DNA of 44,760 nt from Delftia tsuruhatensis NBRC 16741 (GCF_001571325.1 NZ_BCTO01000072.1:1-44760), one strand, 5' to 3'; positions 8,388 to 17,215 are shown, counted from the stretch's first letter. Notes: generated by a model not told the origin, from the sequence alone. Numbers and translations: made by a program.

Positions 8388-9503
8388 TCACCCCCGCAGC
8401 TTCGCCCGCCGCGCCTTCACCGCCGCAGCCATCTGCTGCAGCACAGGCACTGTCTGCTCCAGGCTGATGCAGGCATCGGTCACGGACACGCCATGCGCCA
8501 GCGGCTGGCCGTCCACGATGTCCTGCCGCCCTTCCTGCAGGTGGCTTTCGATCATCAGCCCCGTGATGCGGGCATCGCCACCGGCGATCTGCTGGGCCAC
8601 GTCGGCCGCCACGTCGATCTGGCGGCGGTGCTGCTTGCTGCTGTTGGCGTGGGAGACATCGATCATGACCTGCGGGCGCAGGCCCGCACCTTCCAGCAGG
8701 GCGCAGGCGGCCTGCACATGCTCGGCGCCGTAGTTGGGCTGCTTGCCGCCGCGCAGGATGACGTGGCAGTCGCCATTGCCGCGGGTATCGAAGATGGCAG
8801 ACTGGCCCATCTTGGTCATGCCCATGAAGGCGTGGGGCGCGCTGGCCGCCTGGATGGCATCGCTGGCCACCTTGACGCCGCCATCCGTGCCGTTCTTGAA
8901 GCCCACGGGGCAGGACAGGCCGCTGGCCAGCTGGCGGTGGCTCTGGCTTTCCGTGGTGCGCGCGCCGATGGCGCCCCAGCTGACCAGGTCGCTGATGAAT
9001 TGCGGCGACAGCAGGTCCAGGAATTCCGTGCCCACGGGCAGGCCCAGGGCCAGCACGTCCAGCAGCAGGGCGCGGGCCATTTCCAGGCCTTCGTTGATGG
9101 CGAAGCTGCCGTCCAGGTGCGGGTCGTTGATGTAGCCCTTCCAGCCCACGGTGGTGCGGGGCTTCTCGAAGTAGACGCGCATGACCACGAGCAGCTCGCC
9201 GGCCAGGGCGTCGGCCTGGGCCTTGAGCTGGCGCGCATAGTCCATGGCCTGGTCGTGGTCGTGGATGGAGCAGGGACCGACGACGACGATGAGCCGGTCG
9301 TCCCGGCCCTGCAGCACGTCCGAGATGGCGGCGCGGCTGGTTTCCACCAGTTGCTGCGCGGCCTCGGGCGCGGGCAGCCATTCCTGCAGCAGGGCCGGGG
9401 TGATCAGGGGGCGCACGGCCTTGATGCGCAGGTCGTCGATGCGGGTGGTGTCGTGCGTGCTTAGGGGCACGGCACTGCGTTGTACGTGGGTGGGGGTGGT
9501 CAT
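8388..9503 (-). CDS. aroG: 3-deoxy-7-phosphoheptulonate (DAHP) synthase, class I
   Basis: A 371-residue protein from ATG 9503 (MTTPTHVQRSAV). It condenses phosphoenolpyruvate and erythrose-4-phosphate to DAHP, the first step of the shikimate pathway. Family marks are LIVVVGPCSIHD, a strongly conserved PEP/metal region, KPRTTVGWKG, GARTTESQSHRQLASGLSCPVGFKNGTDG, and a C-terminal IDVSHANSSKQ and GVSVTDACI. It has the length of the E. coli AroF/AroG/AroH isozymes. Which amino acid inhibits it cannot be told by eye. The gene is 72 bp downstream of the EF-hand membrane protein on the same strand, with a strong stem-loop between them, so it may be transcribed separately. Confidence 0.95.
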   Translation of the reverse strand: MTTPTHVQRSAVPLSTHDTTRIDDLRIKAVRPLITPALLQEWLPAPEAAQQLVETSRAAISDVLQGRDDRLIVVVGPCSIHDHDQAMDYARQLKAQADALAGELLVVMRVYFEKPRTTVGWKGYINDPHLDGSFAINEGLEMARALLLDVLALGLPVGTEFLDLLSPQFISDLVSWGAIGARTTESQSHRQLASGLSCPVGFKNGTDGGVKVASDAIQAASAPHAFMGMTKMGQSAIFDTRGNGDCHVILRGGKQPNYGAEHVQAACALLEGAGLRPQVMIDVSHANSSKQHRRQIDVAADVAQQIAGGDARITGLMIESHLQEGRQDIVDGQPLAHGVSVTDACISLEQTVPVLQQMAAAVKARRAKLRG

Positions 9504-9536
9504 GGCGCTATTGTCGCGCCTTGAGGTTTCCCGACC

Positions 9537-9564
9537 GGGGCGGGGCAAGTGGCTTGCCCGCCCC
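9537..9564. terminator. strong stem-loop between EF-hand gene and aroG
   Basis: GGGGCGGGGCAAG and CTTGCCCGCCCC are separated by TGG, forming a near-perfect 12-bp GC-rich stem with one bulge. No T-run follows on either strand, so it is not a textbook intrinsic terminator. It may pause polymerase or protect the upstream mRNA end. Confidence 0.45.
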
Positions 9565-9575
9565 TTGGCATTGAC

Positions 9576-11828
9576 TTACTGAGCCGCCGGTGCCGGTGCC
9601 GGTGCCGGTGCTGGCGCAGGTGCGGACCCTGGTGCAGCCGGCACAGCGGCCGGTGCCGCGCCGTACTGCCAGCCGGCGGGCAGCAGGCCATCGACCCAGT
9701 GCAGGCGCCAGGCCATCAGCGCCAGCAAGGCCACCACGGCCAGCGCCACCAGGGTGTTGCGCAGGCCGTTGCCTTCCGCATAGGGGTCGCCCGCCGTGCG
9801 CCGTGCGCCCACCGGCACCTTGGCGGTCTGCGAGAGGCTGCGGCCCAGCGGCAGGTTGATGCGCATGCGGCCGTTGATGGCCCAGCCGCTGGCGTCCAGG
9901 ATGGGCCCCAGGCTGCGCTGGCGCAGCTTGAGCCAGGCAATCATCATGCTGGGCCCTGAGATGGCCGCGATGAGGCCGACCAGGGCCACGGGAATCCAGG
10001 GCCCCAGGTCAATGAACTTGCCGAAGATGCCCACCAGCACGGCGCTGATGGAGCCCAGGGCCACGCCCAGGGCGGCCACGGTGCCCACATCGGTCTTGCG
10101 CGATGCGGCCGCAGCGGTGGCGGCTGTGGCGGCTGTGGCGTTGGCCGCGGCGGTGCCGGGCGCCGTGACCAGTTGGCCGGCCTGCGTGCCCAGGCTGGCG
10201 GTCACGCCCTCCTCCTTGGCCGAGGCGCGCTTGGCAACCTGCTCTTCCACCATGCGCAGGAATTTCTTGTAGGGCAGGAAGAAGGCCTGGCCGATGCTGG
10301 TGGGGTTCTCGATGAGCTTGACGATGGTGGCGTCCCAGTCGTTGCCCGCGCGGTCATAGAACACGCCGTTGCGGCCCACGAAGAGAAAGTCCACGTCGCC
10401 CGCCGTGAAGGCCGCGACGATGGCTTTCTTCTTGCCCTCGCGCCGGAGCTCGCAGTAGGCCAGGCAGGTCTTGGCGCGGCCGGCCAGCGCGGCGTGGGCG
10501 GCGGTGTCGCTCACTTCCACGGTCAGGTCGCAGCTGCGGGCATCCAGGTAGAGCGTGCCGGCCTGGAAGGCCGCGCCCTCGCGCCGGTAGAAGCTGCTGA
10601 AAGAGACGAAGTTGTTGAGCAGCGCCAGCAGGTCGCGCTGCAGGCGGATGAGCTTTTCCAGCGCCACGGCCTGCAGGCTGTGTTCCTTCTCGGACTCGTC
10701 CTGGGCAATGAGGTCCAGCAGCGCGGCTTCCTGGCCGCCGTCCAGCAGCGCCTGCACCTCCTGTTGAGGCAGGGCATCGAGCGGCGTGGCGGGCCGGGCC
10801 GCCAGCCATTGGCGGCAGGGCTGCAGGGCGGCCTTGACCTGCTCCCACTGCGCGGCGGTGATCTCCTGCAGGTCTTCGCCCAGCACGGGCTGCACGGCCT
10901 GCTCGCGCAGGGCCTGCAGCGCACCGGCCCAGGCGGGGTTGACGCCCTGGGCCAGCGGCAGCGCGCGGTCGGCCGCCACGGCGGCCAGCGGCAGCGCGGC
11001 AATGGCCTGGGCGCCGCTGTCCAGCACCTCACGGCCCAGGGCGGCATAGCCTTCGATGGAGGGGTTGAGCGGGTCCTGCGCGCGCGTGTCGAAGGCGGCC
11101 AGCCGCGTGCGTGCGAAGAAGTCGTCCACCTTGGCCTGCACCGCGTCCACGGCGCGGGCCGCGGCCAGGGCCTGGTCGCGCTCGGCAATGCCGCAGCCCA
11201 GGGCCTCGGCGCCTGCATGCCAGTCGCGCAGGGAACGCAGGTCGGCATAGAAGGACTCGGCCTGCTTGCGTGCGATGCCGGCCACGCCATCGGCGCCCGC
11301 CGCCGTGCCGTAGGCCTTGCCGATGCGCTCGACCAGCGCGGCCAGCGCCTTGTCGTCCCCGGCGGTGGCGGGGCTGACGATGCCATCGCCATTGAAGCGC
11401 ATGGCCGCCAGGGAGGCCAGGCGCTCGCGCACCTGGCCCAGACTCAGCGCGGCGCCGCCGGCCTGACCGGACAGGGCCAGCATGCGCTCGGCCTCGGCAT
11501 GCAGCAAGGCGCCCTGCTCGCTGTCGCGCTCCAGGCTGGACAGTTGCAGGACGTCGCCGCCATCGGCCAGCACCTGGGGGTCACGCACGCGCGCCACGGC
11601 CCATTGGCAGGCGGCGATCAGTTCGGGCGGGCGGATGCGGCCGTCCTTGTCTTCGTCGATCAGGTCCAGCGTGTCGCTGTCGAACTCGATGCCGCGCGTG
11701 GGGCAGGCCAGGGCCACCCACAGCTTCTGGTCCAGCTCGCCGATGTGCGCAATGTCCTGCCCGGTGCGGATGACCACCTGGTCCACTCCACCGGCGCGAA
11801 AAAACTCCCAAGCATGTTGCTGCTGCAT
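9576..11828 (-). CDS. large EF-hand membrane-anchored protein of unknown function
   Basis: A 750-residue protein from ATG 11828 (MQQQHAWEFFRAGGVDQV). Residues 58-69 (DEDKDGRIRPPE) are a canonical 12-residue EF-hand loop with Asp at 1, 3 and 5, Gly at 6 and Glu at 12. A weaker NGDG site follows near residue 135. The long middle part is helical and alanine-rich. About residues 595-645 hold two hydrophobic segments (VALGSISAVLVGIFG; IPVALVGLIAAISG), and a further one near the end (LVALAVVALLALMAW) precedes an Ala-Pro-rich tail. The bulk is therefore probably cytoplasmic, anchored by C-terminal helices. I do not recognise a named family. Calcium binding is an inference from the loop. Confidence 0.8.
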   Translation of the reverse strand: MQQQHAWEFFRAGGVDQVVIRTGQDIAHIGELDQKLWVALACPTRGIEFDSDTLDLIDEDKDGRIRPPELIAACQWAVARVRDPQVLADGGDVLQLSSLERDSEQGALLHAEAERMLALSGQAGGAALSLGQVRERLASLAAMRFNGDGIVSPATAGDDKALAALVERIGKAYGTAAGADGVAGIARKQAESFYADLRSLRDWHAGAEALGCGIAERDQALAAARAVDAVQAKVDDFFARTRLAAFDTRAQDPLNPSIEGYAALGREVLDSGAQAIAALPLAAVAADRALPLAQGVNPAWAGALQALREQAVQPVLGEDLQEITAAQWEQVKAALQPCRQWLAARPATPLDALPQQEVQALLDGGQEAALLDLIAQDESEKEHSLQAVALEKLIRLQRDLLALLNNFVSFSSFYRREGAAFQAGTLYLDARSCDLTVEVSDTAAHAALAGRAKTCLAYCELRREGKKKAIVAAFTAGDVDFLFVGRNGVFYDRAGNDWDATIVKLIENPTSIGQAFFLPYKKFLRMVEEQVAKRASAKEEGVTASLGTQAGQLVTAPGTAAANATAATAATAAAASRKTDVGTVAALGVALGSISAVLVGIFGKFIDLGPWIPVALVGLIAAISGPSMMIAWLKLRQRSLGPILDASGWAINGRMRINLPLGRSLSQTAKVPVGARRTAGDPYAEGNGLRNTLVALAVVALLALMAWRLHWVDGLLPAGWQYGAAPAAVPAAPGSAPAPAPAPAPAPAAQ

Positions 11829-12004
11829 GAAATACCCAACGGCCGCTCTGGCCAACGTTCGAAAAACGGAAAAAGGGCCGCAGTTTAAAAGTCATTCGGC
11901 CTGGTCAATTGAAGACATTTGTCAACGACGGGCGTCAGTGCAGGCTGTCAGGGCTATTGCTTTGTGCAAAAATAAAAGCACTGAATAGATACTTTATTGC
12001 CTTC
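11829..12004. promoter_or_regulatory. divergent promoter region between EF-hand gene and GntR operon
   Basis: A 176-bp region between divergent starts, more AT-rich than its surroundings near 11960-12000. It includes the short inverted word GTGCAAAAATAAAAGCAC (11967-11984), a possible operator for the adjacent GntR regulator. No confident -35/-10 pair was assigned. Confidence 0.35.
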
Positions 12005-12748
12005 ATGCCCTCCAACTCCACCGCGTCGGCCCCTCAACAAGGCCGGGACAAGCTGCACCTGCAGCTGGCGCGGCTGTTCCGCAGCAAGGTGTCCACGGGC
12101 GCCTGGCCCGTAGGCAGCGCCATTCCCACGGTGCAGGAGCTGCAGGCGCTGCATGGCGTGTCGCGCACCACGGTGCGCATGGCGCTGGGCGCCCTGGTGG
12201 CAGAGGGCCTGCTGCTCACGCGCAAGCGCGGCGGCACGCGGGTGATTGCGGCGCCCTACAAGCCGCCGTCCTTCCTGCTGCCCACCAGCTGGAAGGAGCT
12301 GGTGGCCTTTGGCGCCCACATCGGCCAGATCACCCTGCACACCGGGCGGGACTGCCTGCCGCCGATTCCCGAAGGCTTCCCCGACGTGGGCCGCATGGCC
12401 CCCGCCTACGTGCACCTGCTGCGCGTGTACGACCATGACGCGGCGCGGTTTTGCCTGTCGCAGCTGTACCTGGAGCAGGAACTGTTCCCCGAGATCGAGG
12501 CCCAGCTGCAGCGCAGCTCCCTGGCCGTGGCCCTGAGCAGCGACCCCTCGCGCATTGCCGTGGCGCGCCAGCACCTGAGCGTGGCGCCGGCCGACGAACT
12601 GGCCGCCGAGCACCTGGGCGTGGCCCTGGGCACGCCGCTGATGCAGGCGCTGCGCTGGGCCTGCAATGCCGACGGGCTGCTGATCTACTGGGCGCGGGTG
12701 CGCTTTCTCAGCGAGTACGTGCATATGGAAATGGATCTCCTGAAATGA
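12005..12748 (+). CDS. GntR-family transcriptional regulator (HutC/UTRA type)
   Basis: A 247-residue protein from ATG 12005 (MPSNSTASAPQQGRDKL). The N-terminal winged HTH spans ~18-80, with the GntR signature IPTVQELQALHGVSRTTVRMALGALVAEGLL and the wing RKRGGTRVI. The C-terminal ~150 residues fit a UTRA ligand-binding domain (YVHLLRVYDHDAARFCLSQLYL...). An upstream in-frame ATG at 11909 would add 32 residues in AT-rich leader DNA, so it is less likely. The stop overlaps the next start (ATGA at 12745-12748), so regulator and dehydrogenase are translationally coupled. It probably controls its own operon, with a ligand from aromatic or ketone-body metabolism (inference). Confidence 0.9.
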   Translation: MPSNSTASAPQQGRDKLHLQLARLFRSKVSTGAWPVGSAIPTVQELQALHGVSRTTVRMALGALVAEGLLLTRKRGGTRVIAAPYKPPSFLLPTSWKELVAFGAHIGQITLHTGRDCLPPIPEGFPDVGRMAPAYVHLLRVYDHDAARFCLSQLYLEQELFPEIEAQLQRSSLAVALSSDPSRIAVARQHLSVAPADELAAEHLGVALGTPLMQALRWACNADGLLIYWARVRFLSEYVHMEMDLLK

Positions 12749-13563
12749 ACCCCACCCCCTCCACCCCGGCCAGCCGCCCGCATGCGGGCCGCGTGGCCTG
12801 GATCACCGGCTCGACCAGCGGCATCGGCCTGGCCGTGGCGCGCCATCTGGCCAGCGAGGGCGCGGCCATCGCGCTGCATGGCCAGGCCGCCGCTTCTGCC
12901 GAGACCGATGCGCTGGTGCGCGAAATCGCCCAAACGCATGGCGTGCCGGTGCGCCACTACGGGCTGGACCTGCGCGACGGCAGCGCCATCGCCCCGCTGG
13001 CGCAGCGCATTGCGGCCGAGATGGGCGCCATCGACATCCTGGTCAACAACGCAGGCATGCAGCATGTGAGCCCGCTGCTCGAATTCCCGGCCGGCAAGTG
13101 GGACGAGCTGCTGGCCGTCAACCTGTCGGCGCCCTTCCACGCCATCCAGGCCTGCGCGCCGCAGATGCTGGAGCGCGGCTGGGGCCGCATCATCAATATC
13201 GCCTCGGTCAGCGGGCTGGTGGGCGTGGCGCGCAAGCCGGCCTATGTGGCCAGCAAGCACGGGCTGATCGGCCTGACCAAGTCGGTGGCGCTGGAGTTCG
13301 CCACCACGCCCGTGACCTGCAACGCCATCTGCCCGGGCTGGGTGCTGACGCCGCTGGTGCAACGGCAGATCGATGCGCTGGCCGCGCGCGAGGGGCTGGA
13401 TGCCGACGCGGCGGCCCGCCAGCTGCTGGGCGCCAAGCAGCCCTCCCAGGCCTTCGTGACCGTGGAGCAGGTGGCGGCGCTGGCCGGTTTCCTGGCCAGC
13501 GAGCAGGCCGCCCAGGTGCGCGGCGCACACTGGAACATGGACGGCGGCTTTGCCGCCGCCTGA
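12745..13563 (+). CDS. SDR-family 3-hydroxybutyrate dehydrogenase-like enzyme
   Basis: A 272-residue SDR from ATG 12745. TGSTSGIG lies at 21-28, NNAG at 101-104, Ser about 154 in NIAS, and the Tyr167/Lys171 pair in YVASK. The C-terminal section (QPSQAFVTVEQVAALAGFLAS...RGAHWNMDGGFAA) closely follows bacterial D-3-hydroxybutyrate dehydrogenases, which interconvert acetoacetate and 3-hydroxybutyrate with NAD(H). The next gene, fumarylacetoacetase, releases acetoacetate. That supports this substrate, though another ketone or hydroxy-acid is possible. It overlaps the GntR gene by 4 bases, and fahA begins 75 bp downstream. Confidence 0.82.
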   Translation: MNPTPSTPASRPHAGRVAWITGSTSGIGLAVARHLASEGAAIALHGQAAASAETDALVREIAQTHGVPVRHYGLDLRDGSAIAPLAQRIAAEMGAIDILVNNAGMQHVSPLLEFPAGKWDELLAVNLSAPFHAIQACAPQMLERGWGRIINIASVSGLVGVARKPAYVASKHGLIGLTKSVALEFATTPVTCNAICPGWVLTPLVQRQIDALAAREGLDADAAARQLLGAKQPSQAFVTVEQVAALAGFLASEQAAQVRGAHWNMDGGFAAA

Positions 13564-13638
13564 CCTCGCCACGCCTCGCCCTGCCCCGCCAAACCCCTTT
13601 TCATACCAACGACAGACAAACCCAACCAGGAGAGACAG

Positions 13639-14955
13639 ATGTCCTTGAACGAAACCCATGACGCAGGCCTGCGCAGCTGGGTGGCCTCGGCCAACACCGG
13701 CGCCAGCGACTTCCCCATCCAGAACCTGCCGTTTGCGGTGTTCCGCCGCGCAGGCAGCCAGGAGGCCTGGCGCGGCGGCGTGGCCATCGGCGACCAGGTG
13801 CTGGACTTGGCGCGCGCCAGCGCCCTCAAGGCCCTGGGCGATGCCGTGCAGCCGCAGCTGGAGGCCGCTTCGCAACAGCACCTGAACGGCTTCATGGCCA
13901 TGGGACCGGCCGCCTGGTCGGCCCTGCGTCTGGCGCTGTCGCGCGCGCTGCGCGAAGGCGCTGCCGCACAGGCGGCACTGCAGGATTGCCTGGTGGCCCA
14001 GTCCGACGTGGAATACACGGTGCCGGCCCAGGTCGGCGACTACACGGACTTCTACACCTCGGTGCACCACGCCACCAACGTCGGCAAGCTGTTCCGCCCG
14101 GACAACCCGCTGATGGAGAACTACAAGTGGGTGCCGATCGGCTACCATGGCCGCGCCTCCAGCCTGCGCGTGTCGGGCGTGGACTTCCGCCGCCCCATGG
14201 GCCAGCTGAAGGCGCCCGACGCCGCCGCGCCCGCACTCAAGCCCTGCGCACGCCTGGACTATGAGCTGGAGATGGGCATCTACACCGGCGCCGGCAACGC
14301 CTGGGGCGAGGCGATTTCCATGGACGAGGCCGAACACCACATCTTCGGCCTGTGCCTGCTCAACGACTGGTCGGCGCGCGACATCCAGGCCTGGGAATAC
14401 CAGCCGCTGGGCCCCTTCCTGTCGAAGAACTTCGCCACCACGGTCTCGCCCTGGATCGTGACGCTGGAGGCGCTGGAGCCCTATCGCACGGCGTTCACGC
14501 GGCCCGCCGCAGATCCCCAGCCCCTGCCCTACCTCAGCTCGCCCGCCAATTCCGAGCGCGGCGCGTTCGACGTGCAGCTGAGCGTGGCGCTGGAGACCGG
14601 CCGCATGCGCGCCGAAGGCCAGGCCGCCCAGCAGATCACCCACACCAGCTACCGCCACGCCTACTGGACCATGGCCCAGCTGGTGGCCCACCACAGCGTC
14701 AACGGCTGCGACCTGCAGCCCGGTGACCTGCTGGGCACGGGCACGCTGTCCGGCCCCACCTCCAGCGAGGCCGGCGCTCTGCTGGAGCTGACCGAAGGCG
14801 GCAAGAAGCCCGTGGCGCTGGCCAATGGCGAGAGCCGCACCTTCCTGCAGGATGGCGATGCCGTGATCCTGCGCGGCTGGTGCGAGAAGCCGGGCGCCGC
14901 GCGCATCGGCTTCGGCGAGTGCCGCGCCACGGTGCTGCCAGCGCGCCAGGGCTGA
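13639..14955 (+). CDS. fahA: fumarylacetoacetase
   Basis: A 438-residue enzyme that hydrolyses fumarylacetoacetate to fumarate and acetoacetate, the last step of homogentisate/tyrosine degradation. Visible signatures are an N-terminal FAH domain (NLPFAVFRRAG...GVAIGDQVLDLA), DYTDFYTSVHHATNVGKLFRP with the catalytic His/Asp, IGYHGRASS, a metal-binding DYELEMG, LLNDWSARDIQAWEYQPLGPFLSKNF, and LLGTGTLSG. A good ribosome-binding site (AGGAGAGAC) precedes ATG 13639. The length is normal. The usual partner, homogentisate 1,2-dioxygenase, is not in the window. Its likely operon mates are the GntR and SDR genes upstream. Confidence 0.96.
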   Translation: MSLNETHDAGLRSWVASANTGASDFPIQNLPFAVFRRAGSQEAWRGGVAIGDQVLDLARASALKALGDAVQPQLEAASQQHLNGFMAMGPAAWSALRLALSRALREGAAAQAALQDCLVAQSDVEYTVPAQVGDYTDFYTSVHHATNVGKLFRPDNPLMENYKWVPIGYHGRASSLRVSGVDFRRPMGQLKAPDAAAPALKPCARLDYELEMGIYTGAGNAWGEAISMDEAEHHIFGLCLLNDWSARDIQAWEYQPLGPFLSKNFATTVSPWIVTLEALEPYRTAFTRPAADPQPLPYLSSPANSERGAFDVQLSVALETGRMRAEGQAAQQITHTSYRHAYWTMAQLVAHHSVNGCDLQPGDLLGTGTLSGPTSSEAGALLELTEGGKKPVALANGESRTFLQDGDAVILRGWCEKPGAARIGFGECRATVLPARQG

Positions 14956-14967
14956 CAGCAGCCTCCA

Positions 14968-15000
14968 ATCGATCGGGCGCGATGGATTCGCCCGATCGAT
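14968..15000. other. 12-bp perfect stem-loop after fahA
   Basis: ATCGATCGGGCG at 14968-14979 pairs perfectly with CGCCCGATCGAT at 14989-15000 around a 9-nt loop. It ends the fahA operon and precedes the SPOR gene. No T-run follows, so termination by this stem alone is unproven. It could equally be a protein-binding palindrome. Confidence 0.55.
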
Positions 15001-15053
15001 AGCCACGAATGTCGTGATTCCGACAGCCACGAGTGCATGACACAATTGCTGAC

Positions 15054-16652
15054 ATGCCCGCCCCATCGGAAGACGCCATCTCAGCACCTCCCGCCACCAT
15101 CGACTTCGGAAGGCAGGCGGCCCCTGCCCGGCAGGAGCCCGCCTTTGCCGAGCCCGGCAGTGCCAGTAGGCCCGACACGGCCGACTCTCCCAAGAGTTCC
15201 AGCAAACTGCCGCCCTCGATAGCCAGCGCCTTCGCTGCCGCAGCCTATGCGCTGCAGCACGGCGATGACGGCCCAGCCGCCGACGAAAGGGCGGCCCCCG
15301 GCGCAAGTTCCGGCACGAATTCCGGCACGACCAGCTTCACCGGTGGCCAGGGTGCAGGCCTGATGCCCGGCCTGTACGCCAGCCTGATTGGCGAGCCCTC
15401 ACGCGACTACTACCTGCGCCTGTTCGAGCGCTTCGATGCGCTGGGCAAGCCCCTGCCCACCTGGAACCTGGCCGCAGGCCTGTTCACCCTGCCCTGGTGC
15501 GGGCTACGCGGGCTGTGGCAAGAGGGCGGCCTCTACGCGCTGGCCGCTGGCGGCACGGGCCTGGTCTGGGGCCTGCTGCTGCGCCCCGCGCTGGGCTTGC
15601 CCCCGGCCATTGCCCACGGCATCGATGCCACGCTGATCCTGCTGGCCATTGCCATTCCCGGCCTGGGCGCCAATGCCCTGTACTGGCACCATGTGCGCCG
15701 CCTCACCCTGCAAGCCATTGGCGAGGCTCCCAACATGGCCGCAGCGCACGAACGCCTGGCCCGCCGCGCGGCCACGCCCTTGCGCAAGCGGCTGGCCGTG
15801 GCGGCCGGTGCGGTGCTTGCCGCCGCTGCGGGTGCCGGCATCTGGGCGCTGTCGGGCACGCCACATTTCATGGCGGCACAGACGGAGGTGATTCCATCCG
15901 AAGCCGTGCCGGCCGCTGCACCAGTTTCGCCAGCTGCACCAGCAGTGGCGCCAACGCCCGCCGCAGCCGTAGCTGCCGTTGAAACGCCAAGGACGGAATC
16001 GGCGCCCACACCCGCCCCCACTCCCGCACCCACGCCCCGGCCGCAAGAGCCAGTCGCCCAGGCCGAGGCGCGCCCTGATCCGCAAGCGCCCTTGCCCGCT
16101 GCCGGCAGCACCGTCTCCGGCACGGTCGAACCCATGCCCGTAGTAGCAGCTGCCGGCGCTGCGGGTGCCGTCGCGGCCACTGCAGCTGCAGCCATTCCCG
16201 TCAAGGCCGCGTTGGTGCCAGCCAAAGCACCTGCACCTGCGCCAGCGCCAGCGTCCGTGCACGCAGCCACTCCAGCGCCCGCCAAGCCCTCCAAGGTGGC
16301 GGCTGAAACCAAACCAGCCAAGCCTGCCAAGCCTGCCGAACCCGTCGCAAAGGCCCCGGCACCTGCCAAGCCTGCCTCGGCGGCTCTGGAGCCGGGCAAC
16401 TACTACATCAACATCGGCGTGTTCTCTGAAGCCGCCAATGCCGGGCGCGTGGTGGAGCGGCTGGAGAAAGCCAAGCTGCCCACGCTCAGCCAGACCCTGC
16501 ACAGCAACAAGGGCGAGATCGTGCGCGTGCGCTCGGGCCCCTTTGCCAAGCAGCGCAGCGCCGATCAGGCGGCGGCCAGGATACGCGCCATGGGCCTGGA
16601 GGCCACGGTCTTCCACCACGCCCCTGCGGAAGGCCGCAGCGCGCGGCGGTGA
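15054..16652 (+). CDS. SPOR-domain membrane protein
   Basis: A 532-residue protein from ATG 15054. A GTG at 15033 would add 7 residues. The N-terminal ~110 residues are low-complexity and cytoplasmic. Next come hydrophobic helices around 165-220 (LYALAAGGTGLVWGLLL; ATLILLAIAIPGLGANAL) and ~245-265 (LAVAAGAVLAAAAGAGIWAL). A long Ala-Pro-Lys-rich linker (~280-440) then leads to a C-terminal SPOR domain (YYINIGVFSEAANAGRVVERLEK...VRVRSGPF...ARIRAMGLEATVF). SPOR domains bind denuded glycan strands of peptidoglycan, typically at the septum, so the linker should span the periplasm. A cell-envelope or division role is inferred. No partner gene is adjacent. Confidence 0.85.
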   Translation: MPAPSEDAISAPPATIDFGRQAAPARQEPAFAEPGSASRPDTADSPKSSSKLPPSIASAFAAAAYALQHGDDGPAADERAAPGASSGTNSGTTSFTGGQGAGLMPGLYASLIGEPSRDYYLRLFERFDALGKPLPTWNLAAGLFTLPWCGLRGLWQEGGLYALAAGGTGLVWGLLLRPALGLPPAIAHGIDATLILLAIAIPGLGANALYWHHVRRLTLQAIGEAPNMAAAHERLARRAATPLRKRLAVAAGAVLAAAAGAGIWALSGTPHFMAAQTEVIPSEAVPAAAPVSPAAPAVAPTPAAAVAAVETPRTESAPTPAPTPAPTPRPQEPVAQAEARPDPQAPLPAAGSTVSGTVEPMPVVAAAGAAGAVAATAAAAIPVKAALVPAKAPAPAPAPASVHAATPAPAKPSKVAAETKPAKPAKPAEPVAKAPAPAKPASAALEPGNYYINIGVFSEAANAGRVVERLEKAKLPTLSQTLHSNKGEIVRVRSGPFAKQRSADQAAARIRAMGLEATVFHHAPAEGRSARR

Positions 16653-16827
16653 TGCCCTGGCAGCACCTTGGCAATGCCTTCGTGATGCCTTTGCTGCCGC
16701 CTGTTACTTCCGCATGCCAATGGCACCGCCCGAGCCCGGCTAAGGTATGCGGCGTTGTCCGAGGCGATGCGCCAGCGCCCGCCCTGATACTGCGCAGCAC
16801 ACACCCCCTGAATTGAGGAGACAGACC

Positions 16828-17181
16828 ATGCCGACGATCACCACCCCAGCCCTGCACCGCCGCCTTGCCGCCCTGGCCCTGCTGGGCGCCACCACCCTGG
16901 TGGCAGGCTGCGCCGGCATGAGCAATCCTTTTGGCGGCAGCAGCGGCGGTGGGGCGCAACCGGCTCCGCGCCCCGTGCAGGTCTGCAATGCGGCATCGGC
17001 GCAGTCCTTCGTGGGCAAGAGCAATACCTCGGCCACGCTGGAGGCCGCCCGCAAGCAGTCGGGCGCCTACATGGCCCGCGTGCTGCGCGAAGGCCAGCCA
17101 ACGACGATGGAGTTCAACCAGGAACGCCTGAACCTGGTGGTCGACGGCACAGGCCGCATCGTGGCCGTGCGCTGCGGCTGA
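16828..17181 (+). CDS. I78-family peptidase-inhibitor-like lipoprotein
   Basis: A 117-residue protein from ATG 16828 with ribosome-binding site GAGGAG. The signal sequence ends in a lipobox (LVAGC, cysteine at ~27), followed by a Gly/Ser linker. The mature domain (VCNAASAQSFVGKSNTSATLEAARKQSGA, then TTMEFNQERLNLVVDGTGRIVAVRCG) has the pattern of the peptidase inhibitor I78 family, small proteins inhibiting secreted serine proteases, with a conserved Cys pair. It is predicted to be anchored in the outer membrane facing the periplasm. An inhibitory function has not been shown for most relatives. Confidence 0.82.
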   Translation: MPTITTPALHRRLAALALLGATTLVAGCAGMSNPFGGSSGGGAQPAPRPVQVCNAASAQSFVGKSNTSATLEAARKQSGAYMARVLREGQPTTMEFNQERLNLVVDGTGRIVAVRCG

Positions 17182-17215
17182 TCGCCGACCGATTGCGCGG
17201 TGGCGCTGGATGAAG

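Noticed and set aside
12685..15306. An 873-codon open frame on the minus strand
   Set aside because: It lies opposite the SDR and fumarylacetoacetase genes and has shadow-type composition with no recognisable motif.
15504..16619. A Gly/Trp/Arg-rich open frame opposite the SPOR gene
   Set aside because: The repeated RWSGC/GRDG-type sequence only mirrors the Ala-Pro-Lys linker codons of the real gene.
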